A stretch of DNA of 64,000 nucleotides, taken from contig NC_051443.1 in NCBI RefSeq assembly GCF_001649575.2, forward strand, positions 672,462 to 736,461. The letters run 5' to 3'. The notes beneath the pieces are model-generated. The model saw only the letters and a program-made list of their open reading frames with translations, was not told the DNA's origin and ran no database searches. Source of the stretch: Kryptolebias marmoratus (taxonomy: Eukaryota > Chordata > Actinopteri > Cyprinodontiformes > Rivulidae). Below, piece by piece: positions 10,361 through 22,865 of the stretch. Made by a program: the position numbers and the translations under genes. Each line of letters opens with the position of its first letter. Position 1 is the first letter of the stretch.

Positions 10361-13300
10361 TGGTAAGCGCCAAAAATCATATTTTTTCTACATGCTTTTT
10401 AAAATAAACCATCCTGTCATTTGGGTATGAGTAGAGCCCCCTAGTGGTCTGCCACAATGTATAAGAATGGCAACATCTCTTGATTTGATGAAAAAGAACA
10501 AAAAGTATGTTTTTTTTGCCCAGCACTGTATCCAGAGAAAACCCCAGCATGTTACATGATTGAAGTGTAGTTCGAAGCCACACAGACCATTACAAGCTCC
10601 AACGTTTCCCAAAGTTAGACTGTCTCTGGCTTTAAATTCTTCTTCAGTTTCTTTTTGACAAGCAAAAAGCTACTTCAGTGTCTTCAGACTTATAAGTTTG
10701 GCTGCTGGACATGGTGATGTGTATAGTAGCAAGGTACTGGAGGCTAAATTTAACATTTGCACAACCATGGAGCTCCTTCCTCACCGGGAGGAAAACTGAC
10801 CTCCATCTGGCCACAGTCAATGTGAAATCCAGGAAAATGTACATCCTTTTCCCATTGTGCAGCAGGGGAAAGCCTCTCCAGCATGGTGTAAAATATTAAT
10901 CCTGGTTTGAAACTGTGTTACCCTGATAATTATTAATCATAGCGGCTCGCCATCCTTTGGTTTTTCCTCAAGCCCAGTTTCTTAAGAAGTTCAGCCATAA
11001 ACTCTGTAGGTTGGGGATCTTCAGAGTCCTCTGGCAGGCCCACAAGTTGAATATTATTTTACTTAGGACATGCCTCCAGATCTTCACATTTTTTTGCTCA
11101 GTGTCCACCACTTAGGAGAGCTTTACCATATCAGCTTGCATTAGCTGATTGCTGTGCTTGTTTGTGGTGTTCTCAAGATCAGAAATACTTCTATTATGCC
11201 GAGTGACTTTTTCTTCCAGCAGTTTTAGAGCAGCCACCACTTCCTTCTTAACCAACTCTGATATCATCAACTCAGGTTTGGTAATGATTTCAGCTCGTAG
11301 GCTGTCCTTTCATTATCTTGATACACCACAGCATCTTGTCATTAGCATCCTGCTGTTTGTGTAAATGTAGCTCTGAGGTCTGGAGGTGTGTGACCCTCTT
11401 TGGCTAGCCCTGACAGACTTGTTTTTTGTCTGAAGACTCAACTTATCTACATATGACTTAGAAGATGTAGAGGTTCTGATCACTCCTCGAACATGAACAG
11501 ACTTCAAGTGTCAATTAAAGTATAATCACATTCCCTCAAAGCTCTTGCAAGACATGGTTTACTCCATGCAGAATAACTAGAAGCTCTCTGGAGACAAAGT
11601 GTCTCTCTGCACCTTGATTCTCTACAGAAACAACAGAGGGAGGATCAGTCATTTACTTGAAGAAACGTTTAATGTGACATAATGAGTTGGCTCTGTGGTT
11701 GTAGAAAATCAAACTGGTTCTTAACTTGAACCAGTTAAGCACCAGCTGTAGCCCCAGTCCTGGTCTAGCACTAAAACCTCTTTAGTGGAAAAACTATTAG
11801 TCTCAAAAAGTCACAGCTCAGTGAGATACTGGCTTAACAGATTGCAGATGTTTTTTTAGAACTACGGCATTAACTGTTATAGTCAACCGTGTCTGTTTGT
11901 TAGCAAAATATCTCATGGACCAGTGGATGAATTTTAATGAAAATTTCAGAAATTAATCATTAGATGTACAACTGATTACCTTTTGGAGCCAATATAATAC
12001 AAATCGGTGCCCCAGCTAATCAATTTTGTCCAACACAAAACGGCTATAACTCAATCAACTTTACAGATATTGAGCTAAAATTTTGTATTTTAGTAGCATA
12101 TGTGCATTCTTTCCAGGAATGGTAGTTTCATTTAATCACTTTATTAACAGTTACACATATATGTATTTAATAAAGCACTTCAATTAGAAATTCCTCTGTG
12201 CCTCATTTTCTATTTTAGGAAGAGTTACTATTTTCCAAATATGCAGCTATTAAGTGTATTCCACCACAAACACACATGGAAAGATGATGAGCTTTAGGTC
12301 ATCACCCCTCTGTTTGTGCCAACAGGTTAGCAGAGGCAGTTTTAACATGGATTACAGCAGCCATTGTCACTGGATGGTCCGAGTTCTAAAAGGGAAGATT
12401 AGGAGAGTGTCACAAGCTGTCACCCATGATTACCATTAGCTCAGTGGAGCCTTTGAGGAGTGGGGCCCATGGGCAGGGTCCTGGACAACACAGGGGGCCT
12501 CAAGCTGATCCATGGGGGCTTTGGAACAGCTTTTGGAGAAGCTTTAGGAAAGCCTGTGGCACACCCTGTCTGACCCTGCCGGAGGCAGCTTCAAAGGAAT
12601 ATGATTGTCAGCCATTTCTCACCCAGCGTGTCATGGATAAAGGCCTGTCCAAAAGAAGCAGAGAGATAGAAAGAAAGAAACCAGATGAGAAGGGAGAGAG
12701 GAGGAGGGGGGGCAGAGTCAGAAATAGACCAGAATGTTTTGTATCTTTACTGTGTTCAAATGAACCCACTTGTGTACAGTATAGTCAAAGGTTGTAAGTC
12801 CTTCTCACCGCCACTTCATCTTCTCTCTCGCTCTGGTAATTTTTGTTGAAACAGGGTTTCAGCTCATGAATGAGTGAGCCAGATAAATAGAACCTGTGAC
12901 CCTACAGAACCCTCAGCTTGACTGCCCCAGTATCTTTGTGTTATTAACCCACTGACACAGTTAGAGAGACAAAGGGCCATCTCTGATCCCCTCTTCCCTC
13001 TGGAACAGCTTCTTTTGAGACTTGAAACACTCTTCCAACAAGCCTCAGTCTTTTCTGTTTCTCCCCTGCCTTGGAAATCAACTCACATCTGACCAGAAGC
13101 TCTTAAAAATATACAAAACCACTTGTTCACGTCTCAGACCTTCAGCTTCTTTTCAAAAGTTATACAACCTGAGCCTGAGTCTTCATTTATTATTCAGGTC
13201 TTATTATATATATATATAAAAATAGATAATTTACCATAGGGTGTCTAAGAACTTTAGAATCATCCATAAGGAAATCCATCAGATGACCATGAGCTGAATT

Positions 13301-13433
13301 CCATCCAGCAGAAACTGTAATGTGTCAAATCACCCACAATATGAACACTAAAAAAATCTCTTTCATTTTGTAATATGAAAAAAACCTAATATATCAAATT
13401 AATTAAAATTTCTGTGAATATATGTGTATGTTC

Positions 13434-13453
13434 TGTGTGTGTGTGTGTGTGTA
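13434..13453 (+). repeat. TG microsatellite
   Basis: Uninterrupted TG dinucleotides next to AT-rich sequence. Confidence 0.9.
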
Positions 13454-13509
13454 TATTTATACTGTATATATAATTATACTGAATATTTTTTTGGACAACC
13501 TTTTAGGCT

Positions 13510-13840
13510 AGCGGTCCCCAACCTTTTTAGCTCCACGGACCGGTTCATTATTAGACAGTATTTTCACAGACCAGCCCTTAGGAGCTCATTTTGCTGCTTG
13601 TGGGTTTGTTTTTAGCGGTAACGTATCACGTGACCTAGATAAGTGTTTCGACATGCATCGAGAGTGAGTCATAGACGGATGTAGTGGAGAGAATCCAGTC
13701 ATTTTTCAAAATAAATGTTGTTCACGAAACAAAATGAAAATACTGTAAGTTAATTATTCTTTCTGTGTGGTGCCCAGTACCAAATGAGCCAAGGACCAGT
13801 ACTGGTCCATGGGGGTTTTAGGTGATCACTGCAGTCAAGT
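13510..13840. mobile_element. hAT-like nonautonomous element
   Basis: The left end reads GCGGTCCCCAACCTTTTTAG, then CCACGGACCGGT; the right end contains GGACCAGTACTGGTCCATGG and GATCACTGC. This end pattern is typical of hAT (Charlie/MER5-like) elements. No transposase and no clear target duplication are seen. Confidence 0.65.
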
Positions 13841-13857
13841 GATTTCTATAACTCTCC

Positions 13858-14112
13858 CTTAGCTCAGTGGCCTAGTGGTAGAGTGTCCACCCTGAAACTG
13901 GGAGGTTGTGGTTCAATTCCCAGCCTGGTCATACCAAAGACTGTAAAAATGGGACCCGCTGCCACCCTGCTTGACACTCAGCATTAAGGGTTGGAATTGG
14001 GGGGTTAGATCACCAAATGATTCCCGAGCGTGGCACCGCTGCTGCTCACCGCTCCCTCAGGGGATGGGTCATATGCGGAGAACAAATTTCACACACTCAG
14101 GTGTGTGACAAT
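13858..14112 (+). mobile_element. tRNA-derived SINE
   Basis: The head resembles a tRNA gene: TAGCTCAGTGGCCTAGTGGT is A-box-like and GGTTGTGGTTCAATTCCC is B-box-like. A non-tRNA body follows (AAAATGGGACCCGCTGCCAC, then GGGATGGGTCATATGCGGAG) and ends with GTGTGTGACAATCA. Known fish SINEs have this structure. It is not a functional tRNA gene. Confidence 0.8.
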
Positions 14113-14960
14113 CAGTGGATCTTTCTTAGACTTCTGCACCTGTCCACAGGTATTTTGACCCACTCTTCATGAGCAATCTGGTCCAGTTGTCTCAGGTCTG
14201 AAGGGTTCCTTCCCCTGACTGCATGTTTTAGCTCCTTCAACAGGATCTAGATCAGGGCTTAGGGACCACTTCAGAATAGTCCAATGTTTGGTACTACTGC
14301 CATTTGCAAAAATACACCTCTTCCGGTCAGAAACAACCAATCAGAACCAAGAGTTTTAGCAGTGTCTGTCACGCTTGTGTACGTTCTGCTCACACCTTCC
14401 CCCACACAGCGCATACCGTCGTTCAAGCTCAAGATGCAGCTGTGCTAATGGTGCAAAAAACAACCTAACGTTCAAGGAAAACTGCCAATTTCCTGAGTGG
14501 CACCTGCTCAGAAAACAAAGACAGGTAAACAGAAGAAGACCCATGACGTCATCACTGGCCCTGCTTACTAGCGTGCACATTCCCGGCAGGCTCCGCTGTG
14601 GTGGAGAACTGTAGCGCAGCACAAACCTGTAACGTGGGCTTGTTCAAATTTTCAGGCTGTCCACGGTTTCCTCAGATCTCCCTACTGCAGATTTAAATTC
14701 TGACTAATCTGTGCAGCTGTACTCACAGAAACATAAAGCTGTTGGAAGATGGTCTTATAGCTTTTACCTTTAACATGATGTCAATAATTTTCTTTCTAAA
14801 CTCCTTAGACATCTCTGTCCTCAGCTTTCTGTGCTCCATGTTCAGTGTGTTACTCACCATGATACCAAACAGCACAGTGACTACTTTTCACCCTTTAAAC
14901 AGACAGACTGTTACAGTGATGCTGAATAAAGGATACACCTTAGTTTAAAATGTCCCTGCG
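14112..14960 (-). mobile_element. Tc1-like transposon remnant split by other sequence
   Basis: On the minus strand, about 14950-14640 resembles the N-terminal DNA-binding part of a Tc1 transposase (EMSKEFRKKIIDI), and 14290-14110 the C-terminal end (DLRQLDQIAHEEWVKIPVDR). The DDE core is missing; instead 14290-14630 holds unrelated, more GC-rich sequence. Stops and frameshifts show that it is dead. Confidence 0.65.
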
Positions 14961-16489
14961 GGCAAATTTCAATCTTTTCTAGAGATCCCATCCTTTTTGC
15001 CAAGGACAGTTTCAGTAGTTTTTTAAAATAGCTTTAAAATAGATTTTTAAAATAACTCTGTTAAACCAAAGTTAGTTTTATTTTTTCTTTTTATCGCTTT
15101 TGTAAGTTTTAAGTTGTTTCAGTGACAATTATTCTGTAACAAAAGTGTAAAAAACCCTGTACTTGAGTACGGTTTCTCAGCAGCAAAAAACACTGTGCAT
15201 CAGATAGGCAGACATTAAAACTTACATAATTTCCAGTTCTGATTTTTCATTTTGGAGGAATATCACATTCAGCATGTGTGGCTGTGTAATACTACACCGC
15301 CCCAGAGAAATATGCAAAATAGGTACAACCTTTTAAAAACTATGTTGAAGTGATAGTTCAAATCTTTTGAAGTGGGGTTTGATGGAAGGCTATAAACAGT
15401 TAATGTCCTACCTGTTCAAATAGTTCTTTGAACAACCTTAGTTTAAAGACATAAAGTGTAACTCTGACTCAACTGTTCATCTAACACTTTTATTAATTAC
15501 ACCATTATTTTTGGTGTCCCAAGCACCACCAGAAGTATTACAGCTAGCTGCTGCTAATTGTGCTTAGAAATATGTTTAAAAAAAACATGTAATGCAAAAC
15601 TGACAGTGGTGTAAAAGTTTAGAAAAATAATACTTGTATGAACTGCTCTGATTTTTTTTTTTTTAGATTAGAGGGGTTTTAGGATAGTAATCCACTTTGG
15701 TCTTGACCCTGCACAAGCTAGCTGTTTTCTCATAAATATGGTCATAATTCAACCATTCCTCCAAACTGAGGCTGCCAACAAGCTATTTATAGCAGGTAAG
15801 GTAATAATTGTTCAGAACATTTCGACAGAACCCCATTTCAAAAATCTAAACCATCCATTTAGGGGGCACAGCTGGTAAACTTTAAGTAGCATGCTCGGAT
15901 GGGACTATTACTAACAGTAAACCTCTGGTTGTGAAGGAAGTATGAGGGAATGGAGACACCAGAGACATTTGTTTATTTGCTGTGTGTTATGTTTTCCATT
16001 CTTTGGTGTTTTAAACTTTTTAGCTATTTCACCATTGATTTTTCTATGCTAATTGTTAGGTTTAGACACATTTTAACTTTTGCTTTTAATTTTTAAGCAC
16101 CAAACTTGGTTAGGAACACAGATGGTTTGAGCAGTCTGTCCTATGAAATTTAAAATAAATCACGTAAACCTCAAGAAAAGAGGAAAGGGCATTAATAACA
16201 AATCGACACGATGGATAATTAAGAATAAAATAATAGGTCTAATGTAGAAATAAAATGATAAGGGGAGTAATACTTTACCACAAGTTATACTGTAAGTTTG
16301 TGATAATGTTATGTTACTGTAATCACCTAATAAGATTATGCAGTCTAGTTTGTATTTTACAACAAAAAGATCAATTTAAAACTGATATGAAAAATCATCT
16401 TTAAAATGCTGAGCATTCACACTGTTTTCCTGTTTTCTATTTTTCTGTACATTGTTTGCAGTCTAATTACTTCAGCATACTTTGTGCTG

Positions 16490-16960
16490 TTTTAGTCATT
16501 GAAATATCAAAACGATCAGCTTATTCAGGAGATGGGTGCTATGACTTTTGTTTTTTTTTAGCTTTATACTTCTCTAAATATTTCATTTATTTACAAATAT
16601 TTTTCCCATAGAAATACTATAAGATGTCTTTAATTCTTTCAAAAACCTTGTCGTCTGAAATCTGCTTCAGTTCTATGCTCTTAAGCTGCTTTTAGCTTCT
16701 AGTTCGCTTTTTGCTACTTTTAGTTGACCTCTTGGTTCTTTTAACTAGTGTTTTGTTACTTTTAGCAAGCATATTTTTAGTTTTAGCTTTTAGCTATCTT
16801 TTTTTCTAGTTTAGAGCATTTTCCAACCTTTGGCATTTAGAAAGCATTTCGTTTCTTTTAGGCTGTAGATACTGTTTTGATCCTATTAGCTTTTAGCTTG
16901 TGTTCCACCTCTTTAAGCTTTAACAACTCAGTTTCACCCTCTTCTTCATTAAATTTCTGC
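16490..16960 (-). repeat. AGCTAAAA-family element, inverted copy
   Basis: Read on the minus strand it has the left flank (GCTGAATGATTTTGCAG type), a short minisatellite of AGCTAAAAGC-like units and the right flank with ATTTCTATGGGAAAAATA. About 170 bases (16621-16800) are almost the exact reverse complement of 20380-20560. Confidence 0.85.
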
Positions 16961-17116
16961 AAAATCATTCAGCATTGAAGCTGCATTTTCATCAAACATG
17001 TAATAAATGGTAGCTGTGTTGCATCTCGTATCTCTTTCTGAAAAAGAGAAAAACAGCTGGTAAACAACCAAACATCCTTCTTCTCTGTGTGTTTCTTTGC
17101 CTCCTCCCCTGACCAG

Positions 17117-17262
17117 TGGTGCTACCAGGGGGAGTGTGTTGCATTCGGCACCTGGCCTCAGAGTGAGGACGGAGGCTGGGGGCCCTGGTCGATGTGGGGG
17201 GAGTGCAGCCGGACCTGTGGGGGCGGCGTATCCTCCTCCATGAGGCACTGTGACAGCCCAGC
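17117..17262 (+). CDS. adamts6: adamts6 exon: disintegrin end and start of TSR1
   Basis: The exon starts in phase 0 after CCCTGACCAG and ends with two bases of a codon before GTAAGT. It reads [15 protein letters not shown], closing the disintegrin-like domain, then [19 protein letters not shown], the start of the central thrombospondin repeat, and ends [17 protein letters not shown] is a typical C-mannosylation motif, and CSRTCGG is a typical O-fucosylation site that supports secretion in this family. It lies in the loop between two inverted copies of the AGCTAAAA repeat (see findings). Confidence 0.95.
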
Positions 17263-19376
17263 GTAAGTAGGCAAAAGTAAGCCACAGCAAGCTGAACACA
17301 CACACCCAGGTCCTGCCAACAAGTGTGTGTTTGTACATATACTTTATAGTGGGGGCGCATCTTAATAATTAGGATGTTTCTGAAGTAAGCTACCTGTGAA
17401 AACTCTGACAGCTTTACTAAATGTGGTGACTTCTTGAAGTAAAATATAAATAATATTTTAATTTTCTGTAGAACATACTGAAGCATATTACTGTGTAGTA
17501 AAACCTTTTTTAAAAAGAAATTTAGAGAGTTCCTCTAGTTTGCACAGGAAGTTTCTTAAACTCAATTAATTTCCTAATGAAACACGCTAATCAAATTACA
17601 CCAACTAATTGAATTTTACATAGTGTATATAGAATAAACCAATCCATTTAGCATGTAACAAAGAAGAAAGGAATAATTATGTGCTGCTTGAACATGTCAT
17701 GGAGAGTGTTTGTGAAGGGGCCTTACAGCGATGTGCGGCTGGGATTGATGCTGTTTTTCAAAATAGACTTATTTTCATTTGACTTTGTTTTATTAAACCT
17801 CTCCTCTCTCAAAATATATTGAATAAAAGACCAGTTTTACTTTGAAAAGAACCAAATTAGTTTTCATTCAAGACTTTTACAGTTAAAACCAGATGTTTCC
17901 ATCCTCTGCAGATAAAGACAAAACCATTTTTTCTCTCTCTCTGACATGAAATCAGACCAAACCTGTGCTGTTTAGGACAGTTAAAATTCCCTAAATTATC
18001 TGTATCTGTTACTGTGTATTGGGTAAATGACCTAAAACAGGACAGGTTGACTCTGATTTGTTGTCAAACAGAGAGATGATATAGTTGCCTCTCTTTACAG
18101 GGTTTGTAAGCATTTGGTTTCAACACTATTTAAAGATCAGCTTCTGTATATTATGAAAAAAAAAAAAAAACATTTAGGAATGCAGCATTTCAGATGGGGA
18201 GATGGAGTAGAGGCTGGAAAAGCCATAAGCAGCTATAGTAGATTCAAACGGGCAGAAATGATTGGTCCAGAGTACGATTTTGGACGACTGGAGGGACAGT
18301 TGAGACAGCTGAAGTACAATGAACCTAATAAAACAAAACAGTGTGACTGACCAACCTATTAGAGATAACTTGTTCCCAAGCAAATCATTTTTTGAATTTG
18401 ATTTAACCTTGTGTTGGAAGCACCTGTTTAGTACTCTCAAAAGTTCCTTGTTCTTGGAGAATGTGCACTAAAACATTCCTAGACCATTATTTCTTTAAAG
18501 CTTTTATGCAAAAATAATCTGACAAAGAGCACAAAAACTCTATAGGTTTCCTTTTTCCCCTTACAGTTTGAGATCAACTCAATGATGTAACATATGCAAT
18601 AAGTTACCATCCAGCTTTCTGCCTTAAAGATTACAGTGTAGTGATGGTTTAGTTTTAAAGCCTTCTTGATGTCTCCACTAGACAAATCATCGACCGGTGC
18701 ATCCGTGGCTGGCATGCAGACATCTGGCATCTTTATCCTTCTTCCATTGTCACATTCCTTTGTTTTGAAAGCATAGTACCATGTCAAACACATCATTGGA
18801 AGACAAGAGAAAGGGCCAGGGTGAATAAGAGAGAAAGAAAAAAGAATGCGTAATGTGGACCACCTGTGTAAGGTAACGGCATCAGGGCAGAGACATGGGA
18901 GGAAGCCTCGAACACATTCATTACACAGCCTCTTTGCAATTAAGTGGAGATATATGTGAGTTAGAAGAAAGGAAGGCTAATAAAGGTGAGAAGGAAGAAA
19001 AAACTGACAAAAGTAGAAAAATAAATCCTTGCAGGATAAAGTAGTTGTGGGTTGAAGAGTAGATGAGGGAGACAAAACGAGAAGAGAACTGTTCTGGTTT
19101 CATACTTCAGCTTCTCTTCCAAATTCAAATGTCATGTCACACTTAAGAGGTCTGAGAGCAGCTCAGGTTTCATGAATGAAACATCGGTACACACTCTCTG
19201 TCTTACACACACATGTATACAGACTCTGTGGTCTGGTCTGGTTCATTACTCTCTGTCCCCTAACCTGTCCTTATGTGTTATCCAAACTTGTTCATCATCC
19301 TAAACTCATTGTCCTTTGCTGTTATTTGACACAATAAATGCACATTTTTTCATTTAAATCTTCTGCTTTTACTCAG
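17263..19376 (+). other. adamts6: adamts6 intron, 2.1 kb
   Basis: A fragment related to the end of the Tc1-like element at 37130 lies at about 17890-18010. The rest (17263-17890 and 18010-19376) shows no recognisable feature. Confidence 0.9.
17890..18010 (+). mobile_element. Short fragment related to the Tc1-like copy at 37130
   Basis: AAACCATTTTTTCTCTCTCT, GACATGAAATCAGACCAAAC and CCCTAAATTATCTGTATCTG have close counterparts at 37180-37270. Confidence 0.65.
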
Positions 19377-19440
19377 CCCATCTGGAGGAGGCAAGTACTG
19401 TCTTGGAGAGAGAAAACGATACAGATCCTGTAATACTGAC
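19377..19440 (+). CDS. adamts6: adamts6 exon: middle of TSR1
   Basis: A 64-nt exon between the acceptor TTTACTCAG and the donor GTGAGT. With the two bases carried over it reads [19 protein letters not shown] then NTD, ending in phase 0. It is the second half of the first thrombospondin repeat; the last cysteine of that repeat is in the next exon. Together with the previous exon it makes 210 nt that start and end in phase 0. Confidence 0.95.
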
Positions 19441-19519
19441 GTGAGTCCCCTTTATTTCTTTGCTTTTCTGTGTTATTTTCTGCTTTGACTTTTGACTAAG
19501 CACAGAGTAAACTAGAAAA

Positions 19520-20640
19520 ATTACAATTTTCTGCAAAAATGCAGAGTAAATGTTGAGTGCTCAATGATATTTTCTAAAATGAGTTAAAAAAGAGCTAAAA
19601 CTAAATTGTTAAAGATAGAAAAAAACAGAACAAAAATATGCAAAACAAAAACTAAGAGCTAAAAATGACAGAAACAGTAGCTTAAAGCTAAAATTACTAA
19701 AACTATAGCTAAAAGATAAAATTTGCAAAACCGTAGCTGAAAACTAAATGAGCAAAACAGTCCATAAAACTGTGGATAAACGTAAAAATTTATGAAATCT
19801 TAGCAGAAAGCAGAAATTAGCAAAACGGTAGCTAAAAGTTAAACCTAGCAAAACCATAGCTCAAAACTAAGTTTGTCAAAACTGCAGCTCAAAGTTAATA
19901 TGAGCAAAGTTGTTGCTTACAGCTAAAATCAGCAAGACTGTAGCTAGGAGCGAAGGAGGAAGATCGTGGCAGAGTTTTCAGTTCTGCAGACAATCATTGG
20001 TTTGTAACCCTAAAAGGAGCTAAAGAAGACAAAATAGAGGAAGTATACTGAAGTAGATCACAGAGAACAATGTTATTGGAGGAAATAAAGAGATTTCAAT
20101 GTATTTCTATGGGGAAATCTTTTTGTCAATAAAGCTAAATATTTTTAAAAGTATAACAAACACAAATACTAAAAGTCATAGCACACAATGTTTTTGTTTT
20201 TTGAAAGAATTAAAGACATTTTGATGCATTTCTATGGGAAAAATGTTTGTAAATAAAGTGAAATATTTTGAAAAGTATAAAGGTAACAAAAACCAAAAGT
20301 CAATAGAGGCAAACATTTTGTTTTATTAAAATAGCACAAAGTGTGCAGATGTAGTTTTATTAAAAAGATCTCACAGAAACAGCTATAATCTAAAAGCTAA
20401 AACTAAAAATATGCTTGCTAAAAGTAACAAAATACTAGTTAAAAGCACCAAGAGGTCAACTAAAAGTAGCAAAAAGCGAACTAGAAGCTAAAAACAGCTT
20501 AAGAGCATAGAACCAGTTTACTGGAGCAGATTTCAAAGACGGCAATGTTTTTGAAAGAATTAAACAAATGTTTTTTTGTGGGAGTGTGCAGACGTAGTTT
20601 TATTGAAAAAATCTCACAGGAACAGCTATAACCAAGAAAA
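19520..20640 (+). repeat. AGCTAAAA-family elements, tandem full and partial copies
   Basis: A left flank (ATTTTCTGCAAAAATGCAGA) precedes about 400 bases of units such as GCAAAACAGTAGCTAAAAGC, then duplicated right flanks with ATTTCTATGGG (about 20100 and 20225), and a second short minisatellite at 20380-20530. The phrase TGTGCAGACGTAGTTTTATT closes each part. Confidence 0.85.
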
Positions 20641-21034
20641 CAGTGGTGTGAATGCAGTCTCTGTGTTCACACTGTTGTTTAAATCAGGGATTTTAAAACT
20701 TTAAAAAAAAGTACCAGTTCTATCTGAGTACCAACTATTTAACAAAAATAAGCAACTGAGCAGTTTATTTGAATCCCTAAATCTAACCTAAAAACAAATC
20801 TGCTTCTGTAGCCCTAAATAGAACTTAAAAAAGGTTAATTTGTATAAAAATTAGACTGAAACAAACTACTGAAACCTTCCAGTTACATCTGTATGCAGAT
20901 CATTTTATGAGTTGGGTTGCAGTGTATCAAAGATCTTGGTAATGTTCACAAAAATCCACCTTTCTCAAACTAAATTTGTCAGATATGAATCTCTCCATAG
21001 AAGATCTAACAGTGGATGGTTCAGCAGGTTTTAT

Positions 21035-21087
21035 ATGTGTGTGTGTGTGTGTGTGTGTACGTGTGTGGGTGTGTGTGTGTGTGTACG
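21035..21087 (+). repeat. TG microsatellite, two blocks
   Basis: Two TG runs separated by TACGTGTGTGGG. Open frames here come from the repeat. Confidence 0.9.
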
Positions 21088-21889
21088 TAGTCCTGGTCTT
21101 GGAAGGGTAAAAACATTTAGACAATCAAAGAGATCAACAGTGTAGCAGTGTAGAAATCCAAAATGAAAGAAGGAACCAAAAGCAGATTTAGTTGTCAACT
21201 TAAGTAACTGAAGAAAATGTCTACTTCAAACAGGCAGCCAACACAATGAATTCTCTTAAGCTAATCACAAACCCTTGCTAAAGATTAACCAACAGTGAAG
21301 CACTATACCAGTCAAGGTTGTTACATATGCTGCCAGAACCAAAATATTTGTTAGTTTTGTTGAGCTGTCAAAAACAGGAACAAAGTTAATTTTAGCACGG
21401 ACATTTCATACTTCACGAGAAACTCAAGTGCTGAACTCCTGGGGACTCCTTACCCTGCAGGACTGATTGCCTTCCCCAGCATCACCATTCGTGTCTGAAC
21501 ACAATGTTTAGCATTTGTGAATTTATTGCAAAGTAAGGCCATTTTTTTGGCAAATGCTCTCCTCTGTGCGCAATGCTTGGGCTTCCTTTTTTCATTAACT
21601 TGTGTCTTTAGATGCATTTAAAGAAGTGTTATATAGTTTTTTGTACTTCTTTACCACCTCAGCCAGCGGCTCCTCAAATCTATCCATTGTACAAACTTCC
21701 ACACCAGCAGAAAAATTGGAATGTAATCATTTGCACTTTAAAATCTCATGCCAACTGCAGATTTCTGACCAATTACACAATAGTTCCTGAACACCAACAA
21801 AAAAGAAGTTTTGCAGGAAGGATGTGTTGAGAACAAGGAGACAGAACTAATTTCTCACTTCTTGCAAAGTGTGTAGCAGCCTTCAGACC

Positions 21890-22322
21890 TTAAAGAGTAC
21901 CTATTATTCAAAATTCACTTTTTGCAGGTTTTTGTACCTCCATTAGGGTATCTACTGATCCTAGAAACAGTTCAAGTGCAAAAACAAAACAAAACACCCA
22001 GCTTTTTTTTGGCAATAAGTAAATGTTTTCTGGTGTCTAAAAAACGACCTGTTTTATAAACCTTTGGATTGTTGCATCACAATCCCTGTTACCTAGCAAC
22101 CCCAAACCGAGCCCAGTCCCTCACCTAGCAACCCAAGTGGAGCTCCGCCCACTTCATTACAAGAAGACCATCATGTTAGTTCTGCTGGTTTTACTGCTGA
22201 ACAATGTCTGAAATCTCAATATCTGAGAATGATTTTGTGTAATAAATGTAATGAACATGTTTTGTGTAGCCCACAGACTTATCCTCACTTGTTTAAGGAA
22301 GCATAATAGGTCCCCTTTAATG
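21890..22322. mobile_element. TTAA-flanked MITE (piggyBac-like)
   Basis: The left end reads TTAAAGAGTACCTATTATTC and the right end AGCATAATAGGTCCCCTTTA then A. The ends are imperfect inverted repeats and both are flanked by TTAA, the target of piggyBac elements. Compared with 61620-62615 it is an internal deletion derivative: the first 300 bases and the last 110 match and the middle is missing. Confidence 0.75.
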
Positions 22323-22865
22323 GTAAAGAGTTGTTCCCATATAGTTAAAAATAGAGAGGGAGCACTCCGTCTCATTGTCTAATCAGAATTTGTGAAGCCA
22401 AGGACGATCCAAAATGGCTACCAAAATGAGAGCAATGTCAACAAACACGTGTACCAATGAGAAGACTTTGAAATGATGCAGGTTTTCAGCTATACACCAG
22501 ATGTTCCTAAAATTCAACAGACTGGTGTAAAATCATGTCAGCCACATGAAATGAACACAGTGAAAGCTGAATAAGGCAGAGGAGAGCCAGAAGTCAGCAG
22601 GGAAGCTGAAGTTAGGAGTATGAGTGAATGCACCGTTCTGTCTTTATAAAATATAGTAACAATACTAGTGTCAAAGTAAAACATGCTTGACAATTAAAAA
22701 CAACACAATAATATGTTGTAGAACCCAGATTAGAAGGAGCTGAAGCTTCAGGGAAATCAGGATAAGTGCACTTTATTTCTATATCCAAATTATTGCTTAG
22801 ACATGGAGCAGCAGTTCATCACATAGATTGGTGATTCACACAGCTACATTATACATTTACTGTAT

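Larger units (their letters stand above)
9040..11300 (-). mobile_element. Decayed L1-like LINE (ORF1 and ORF2 remnants)
   Basis: Read on the minus strand, an ORF1-like part (about 11300-10640) has coiled-coil-like sequence and then EDLEACP and GLPEDSEDPQPTEFMAELL across a frameshift. An endonuclease-like part (about 10200-9950) has VALVNIYAPN, DFNCWVDSFL and VVDLWHFLNP. Then comes WEAMLAFGRGRLFL and, after a gap filled by a SINE fragment, reverse-transcriptase palm sequence (ADDLLLPMSDLS, GYEPNLGKSEICAVN) at about 9320-9110. The names follow from resemblance to L1/Tx1-type elements. Multiple stops and deletions make it inactive. Confidence 0.75.

Noticed and set aside
13861..13930. Functional tRNA gene
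   Set aside because: It has A- and B-box-like sequence but no cloverleaf end; it continues into a SINE body.
16949..17486. Minus-strand open frames of 129 and 164 codons
   Set aside because: They are shadows opposite the exon 17117-17262 and its intron, with no family resemblance.
20912..21145. Open frames with runs of C and V
   Set aside because: They are translations of the TG microsatellite.
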